This document shows positions 60,838-64,000 of a DNA stretch of 64,000 nt, piece by piece (within the stretch, counting starts at the first letter, position 1; every line of letters starts with the position of its first letter). The stretch comes from Chrysogorgia sp. JL179-B06. Lineage: Eukaryota > Cnidaria > Anthozoa > Scleralcyonacea > Chrysogorgiidae. The notes under the pieces were generated by a model, which worked only from the letters and a program-made list of their open reading frames with translations, was not told the origin of the DNA and did no database searches. The translations under genes and the position numbers were made by a program. The stretch is from the NCBI GenBank assembly GCA_035772405.1, contig JAYKKM010000375.1, positions 3,244,001 through 3,308,000 on the forward strand, read 5' to 3'.

Positions 60838-60973
60838 GGAGAGCTCGGAGTAGACAGACGATACGTGGACGATCGTCAAGCTCATATCCTCAGAAAAATT
60901 ATTCTGATTCCCGTATAGGAATCGAACCTGTAACCTTCTGATTGCCGGTGAGACGCTCAAACCATTGAGCTGA
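60838..60973 (-). repeat. tRNA-derived SINE, family B
   Basis: The minus strand reads TCAATGGTTTGAGCGTCTC (A-box region), CAGGTTCGATTCC (B box), GAATCAGAATAATTTTTCTG and CTTGACGATCGTCC. On the left it is preceded by TGTAGTGAATGTGGGAG. At its right end the GAGACTCAGATGGAGAGC flank becomes the first unit of a minisatellite. Confidence 0.78.
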
Positions 60974-61520
60974 CGAGACTCAGATGGAGAGCGAAGAGAG
61001 CTAACGAGACTCAGATGGAGAGCGGAGAGAGCTAACGAGACTCAGATGGAGAGCGGAGAGAGCTAACGAGACTCAGATGGAGAGCGAAGAGAGCTAACGA
61101 GACTCAGATGGAGAGCGGAGAGAGCTAACGAGACTCAGATGGAGAGCGGAGAGAGAACGAGACTCAGATGGAGAGCGGAGAGAGCTAACGAGACTCAGAT
61201 GGAGAGCGGAGAGAGCTAACGAGACTCAGATGGAGAGCGGAGAGAGCTAACGAGACTCAGATGGAGAGCGGAGAGAGCTAACGAGACTCAGATGGAGAGC
61301 GGAGAGAGCTAACGAGACTCAGATGGAGAGCGGAGAGAGCTAACGAGACTCAGATGGAGAGCGAAGAGAGCTAACGAGACTCAGATGGAGAGCGCGGAGA
61401 GAGCTAACGAGACTCAGATGGAGAGCGAAGAGAGCTAACGAGACTCAGATGGAGAGCGAAGAGAGCTAACGAGACTCAGATGGAGAGCGGAGAGAGCTAA
61501 CGAGACTCAGAGGAGAGCAA
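60974..61520. repeat. 31-bp minisatellite derived from SINE B flank
   Basis: About 17-18 copies of a 31-bp unit, GAGACTCAGATGGAGAGCGG plus AGAGAGCTAAC. Units are very uniform: GCGG/GCGA and a few small indels are the only changes. The same GACTCAGATGGAGAGCGAAGG appears once, unexpanded, next to the SINE at 30405-30425. Confidence 0.95.
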
Positions 61521-61627
61521 TGTTGCAAAAAATGAAACTAAAATATTTCGTGGCGGCCATCTTGGAGAGATCCACCTGCGCTAGCAGAAATGTTTTTTGG
61601 GATCACTTTCCATGGGAAGCCATCTGA

Positions 61628-61700
61628 TTGACTAACCCTAACCCTAAATAACCCTAACCCTAAATAACCCTAAATAACCCTAATCTTAACCCTAACCCCC
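61628..61700. repeat. Short interstitial telomere-like tract
   Basis: Runs of CCCTAA and CCCTAAATAA ending ACCCTAACCCCCG, the complement of TTAGGG. Degenerate TTAGGG words are also seen at 8150-8200 and 54020-54070. Confidence 0.8.
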
Positions 61701-62075
61701 GTCTAGCAAGGGGTTTCATGTACACCCAATTTATAAGCCAACGTGAGCGAGAATTGCCCTGCGCTATTTATTTCTTATACAGATTAGTGCAGGTTGGACG
61801 TTACTCTGTATCAGGCGGTGGTTTCCCATTAAAACATAATTTTTGGACCATAAAGATAGTTTTTGCAAACGTTTACTGCTTGTTTATTCAAAAGTCAAAT
61901 TACACTACAGCGTCATTATATAACCTCTGCTCTAGCTATTTAATATGATTGTATATTAATCATAGTTTTTTAATTTATCATTTATACACGTTGTATGTGC
62001 TGCAAACTAATTCGATATTTAAAACAGTTCTCGCGACGTGGAAATCAATTTGATTTTGCAGTTGTTCTCTTTCAT

Positions 62076-62081
62076 TTTATT
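62076..62081 (-). terminator. Polyadenylation signal of the secreted-peptide gene
   Basis: AATAAA on the minus strand, about 8 bases after the stop codon. A short 3' UTR is implied if it is used. Confidence 0.6.
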
Positions 62082-62088
62082 CTTTTTC

Positions 62089-62421
62089 TTACAATGTGCG
62101 AGTACATGGATGTAAAGGACATTTACATTTACTAATCTCTTCTGTTGTGCAGAATTTTCGTTTTTTTTCTTCGTTTGAAAATCCTTGCCCAGTCGTCTTC
62201 CTTGCTCTTGTTGAATAACCATTTGCGTTTCCGTCTTCAGTGAAAGCATGGACACCCTTTCCAGCTTCTTCATCAAATGCTTTCTTCATCAAACGTCGTT
62301 TGGCCAGCCACACTCTGTCGATGTCCTTACTATCACGAGTCGCCAATGGTAGGGCCATGCTCATCAGGAATACAGTGCTCAACAAGATGGTGAGACAAAA
62401 GTAGAAGTTCTGTTTTGACAT
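62089..62421 (-). CDS. Small secreted cysteine-rich peptide precursor
   Basis: 110 codons with ATG at 62421. Residues 1-23 form a signal peptide: basic start, hydrophobic FCLTILLSTVFLMSMA, then LP. The rest is hydrophilic with clusters of basic cleavage-like sites: KRR at 41-43, KK at 46-47, RARK at 72-75 and KKRK at 86-89. After KKRK come 21 residues with four Cys in the pattern C-x7-C-x-C-x4-C (Cys 91, 99, 101, 106), ending TRTL. The family is not recognised. The layout (signal, propeptide, basic cut site, small disulfide peptide) fits a secreted hormone, neuropeptide, antimicrobial or venom-like peptide; nothing in the sequence decides which. A TATA box upstream and AATAAA downstream support a real single-exon gene. 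Confidence 0.72.
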   Translation of the reverse strand: MSKQNFYFCLTILLSTVFLMSMALPLATRDSKDIDRVWLAKRRLMKKAFDEEAGKGVHAFTEDGNANGYSTRARKTTGQGFSNEEKKRKFCTTEEISKCKCPLHPCTRTL

Positions 62422-62520
62422 TTTTTGTGCAAACTATACAAACTTGGTGTATAGGAAAAATATTGAACCTTCCCCAATGCTGTCCTTTCTTGCTCTTTCC
62501 CAGTTGCAGTAATTGAGCGA

Positions 62521-62530
62521 TCTTTTATAG
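62521..62530 (-). promoter_or_regulatory. TATA box of the secreted-peptide gene
   Basis: CTATAAAAGA on the minus strand, about 100 bp before the ATG at 62421, leaving a 5' UTR of about 70 bases if transcription starts 30 bp downstream. Confidence 0.65.
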
Positions 62531-62549
62531 GTTTCCTTTGGCTTTGTCA

Positions 62550-62690
62550 CTATCAAGATGTTCATTTGCATTGCAATAGACGCCTTTTAAAAGAAAAACA
62601 ACGAGGCGTGCAACGCTGATCCATTCGTTTTAGCTTCTTAAAAGATCAGAGATGATAGTCTCTGATCTTTATAATCTTTATCTTAATTTG
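62550..62690. repeat. Repeat upstream of the peptide gene, shared with 58547-58635
   Basis: TGTCACTATCAAGATGTTCA, CAATAGACGCC and CGTGCAACGCTGATCCATT match 58555-58632. It continues into a short palindrome (AAAGATCAGAGATGATAG / TCTCTGATCTTT) that also ends the family 6 MITE arm. Confidence 0.6.
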
Positions 62691-62904
62691 TATAGTCTTT
62701 ATCTTTATCGTTAGCAAGTGATGCGTCGTTTGCACAGTCATTTGATGACTCCCTTGGTTCGTCTCCCAGCCAGTTTTATAGTTTCTTCATTTGCTTTTTC
62801 TGCTCATGCTTCTAAGGGCGTATTTATATGAGAGGCGAGCCGAGATCCCACCGCGTAGTTATATTCGGTAAGCGGGCTGAAAAATTTCTCATATAAACAG
62901 ATAG

Positions 62905-64000
62905 ATATAGATAGATTGATAGTTTATTCACAATAACATTGCAGCCATAAGCTGAATTAAATTTATTTACAAGATTATAAAAGGTAAAAATATCTTAGAC
63001 TATTAGCTATATACAATTAGACCATTAGTTATGCTTTCAATGAATTTGAAATAATAATACTCTTCAAAACGGTTTGTTTTAACCCTATATAGGCATTATA
63101 AATTTACGCTTTTTCCTTAAATTTAGCGATAGTCCAGCTGTTAAGGGGGATGAATTGTGCGTTTTGTGATACAAGCATGAAACTTGGCAAGTAGATAGAG
63201 TTACTAGTTCTGATGACTTTCTGATATAGAGGCAACGCAGATTTCTTCCAGGTTGCCACAAAATCGAGTTTTTCTTCCTATTTTTCTATTAAAGTACTAT
63301 ATTATAAAAAAATGAAAATTCAAAGTTCACTTTTAGCGAATATCACCCATATCATTAGAAAGTTCGCAAAAAACTATATGAAGGACATCCAAGCGAGTTG
63401 TACGAATTTCCAAGCTCGTTTTGAGTTACAGAAGGCTAAACCCACTAAAAAAGCATTTTGTAGCATTGTGCGGCATTTTCAACATTTTTGAGCGTTAATA
63501 ACTCAAAATAGGCTTAGAAAATCGTCCTACCCACTTGAATGTCCTTCATATAGTTTTTGCAAACTTTCTAATGATATGGGTGATAATCGCTAAAAGTGAA
63601 CTTTGAATTTTCACCTTTTTATAAAATAGTACTTAATTAATAGGTAAATTGGAAGAAAAACTCGATTTTGTGGCAACCTGGAAGAAATCTGCATTGCCTC
63701 TATATCAGAAAGTCATCAGAACTAGTAACTCTATCTACTTGCCAAGTTTCATGCTTGTACGTATCACAAAACGCACAATTCACCCCCCTTAACAGCTGGA
63801 CTACGAGGATTTGTTAACAGTCGGTAATAATTTATGTAGTTTATAACTGTCATCTGATAATATTTGCTGAAAAAGTTTATCGGTGAGTTGTTGACGGCGT
63901 TGAGAGAGAGAGAGACTAATTCTACAATGGCTAAAGCTTCTATAGGAACGGTATCGGGTAAATTATACGCATATAGCACGCTTTTGAATTCTCTCTAGAT
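62905..64000 (-). pseudogene. LINE 3' part (jockey/RTE-like RT tail), split by a transposon
   Basis: The minus strand from the right edge gives YAYNLPDTVPIEALAIVEL and then, after a frameshift in a CT run, RRQQLTDKLFQQIL and LHKLLPTVNKSS. After the insertion at 63130-63803 it continues LNLRKKRKF, and after another frameshift FEEYYYFKFIESITN. The 3' end is TCTA repeats near 62905-62925, a microsatellite tail. The 5' part is outside the window. Confidence 0.75.
63130..63803. mobile_element. Long-TIR element with 3-bp duplication
   Basis: Starts TAGTCCAGCTGTTAAGGGGG and ends with the inverse. Arms of roughly 285-300 bp (AACTCTATCTACTTGCCAAG, GGTTGCCACAAAATCGAG) leave a short centre. The LINE frame on either side (NKSS / LNLRKK) shows that CGA (TCG in the LINE) is duplicated. 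An inner TTAA at 63141 and 63789 could mislead; the LINE frame places the true ends outside it. Non-coding. Confidence 0.8.

Noticed and set aside
60974..61520. Possible CRISPR-like array
   Set aside because: The units are contiguous 31-bp tandem repeats without unique spacers, in an animal genome, and derive from a SINE flank.
62019..62276. Overlapping minus-strand ORF inside the peptide gene
   Set aside because: Shadow frame; the 62421-62089 frame has the signal peptide, cleavage sites and Cys pattern.

Overview
The window is animal nuclear DNA: AT-rich by eye, full of spliceosomal introns (GT..AG), LINE, SINE, LTR and DNA-transposon remnants, microsatellites and a short TTAGGG-type tract. 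The host genes (ATAD3, a gustatory-receptor-like membrane protein, a small secreted Cys-rich peptide) suggest a marine invertebrate. A cnidarian, perhaps an anthozoan, is my best guess. That is an inference; no marker fixes the taxon.

Three host genes are supported. (1) ATAD3, plus strand, 6706-46296: 14 exons carry the mitochondrial AAA+ ATPase from the coiled coil to the stop codon. The N-terminal exon(s) lie upstream or were not found, and a short linker exon between 27096 and 32754 was not found. (2) A multi-TM gene on the minus strand, 54412-49050: three exons whose last helices resemble the insect gustatory/odorant receptor TM5-TM7 block. (3) A compact minus-strand gene, 62421-62089, for a 110-residue secreted precursor with dibasic sites and a four-Cys C-terminus, framed by a TATA box and an AATAAA signal.

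Most of the rest is mobile DNA, largely inside ATAD3 introns. Region by region: 152-5926, a BEL/Pao LTR element (minus) with seemingly identical LTRs but a broken polyprotein. 7.3-10.3 kb, nested inverted-repeat elements. 12.6-20.3 kb, an inverted-repeat element whose interior has expanded into a 28-bp minisatellite, into which a second, internally deleted BEL/Pao element (12970-17298) jumped. 21.0-22.4 kb, a TTTAG pentamer array. 22.4-32.7 kb, SINEs, LINE tails and TTAA-flanked elements. 33.9-37.6 kb, a four-level nest: LINE, then TTAA element, then hAT-like element, then an 8-bp-TSD element carrying an integrase-like fragment. 38.5-39.1 kb, an ACTCT array. 40-48.8 kb, foldbacks, a hAT relic and a 9-10-bp-TSD element. 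49.6-50.0 kb, a TCTG/TCCG array inside the receptor gene. 53-60 kb, more foldback elements. 60.8-61.5 kb, a 31-bp minisatellite grown out of a SINE. 62.9-64.0 kb, a LINE 3' end split by a 3-bp-TSD element.

The host genes show no operon-like cooperation. The main story is one slowly evolving mitochondrial gene whose introns hold several layers of transposons. The best candidates for something undescribed are the 34996-36451 element, the secreted peptide gene, and the SINE-derived and transposon-hosted minisatellites.
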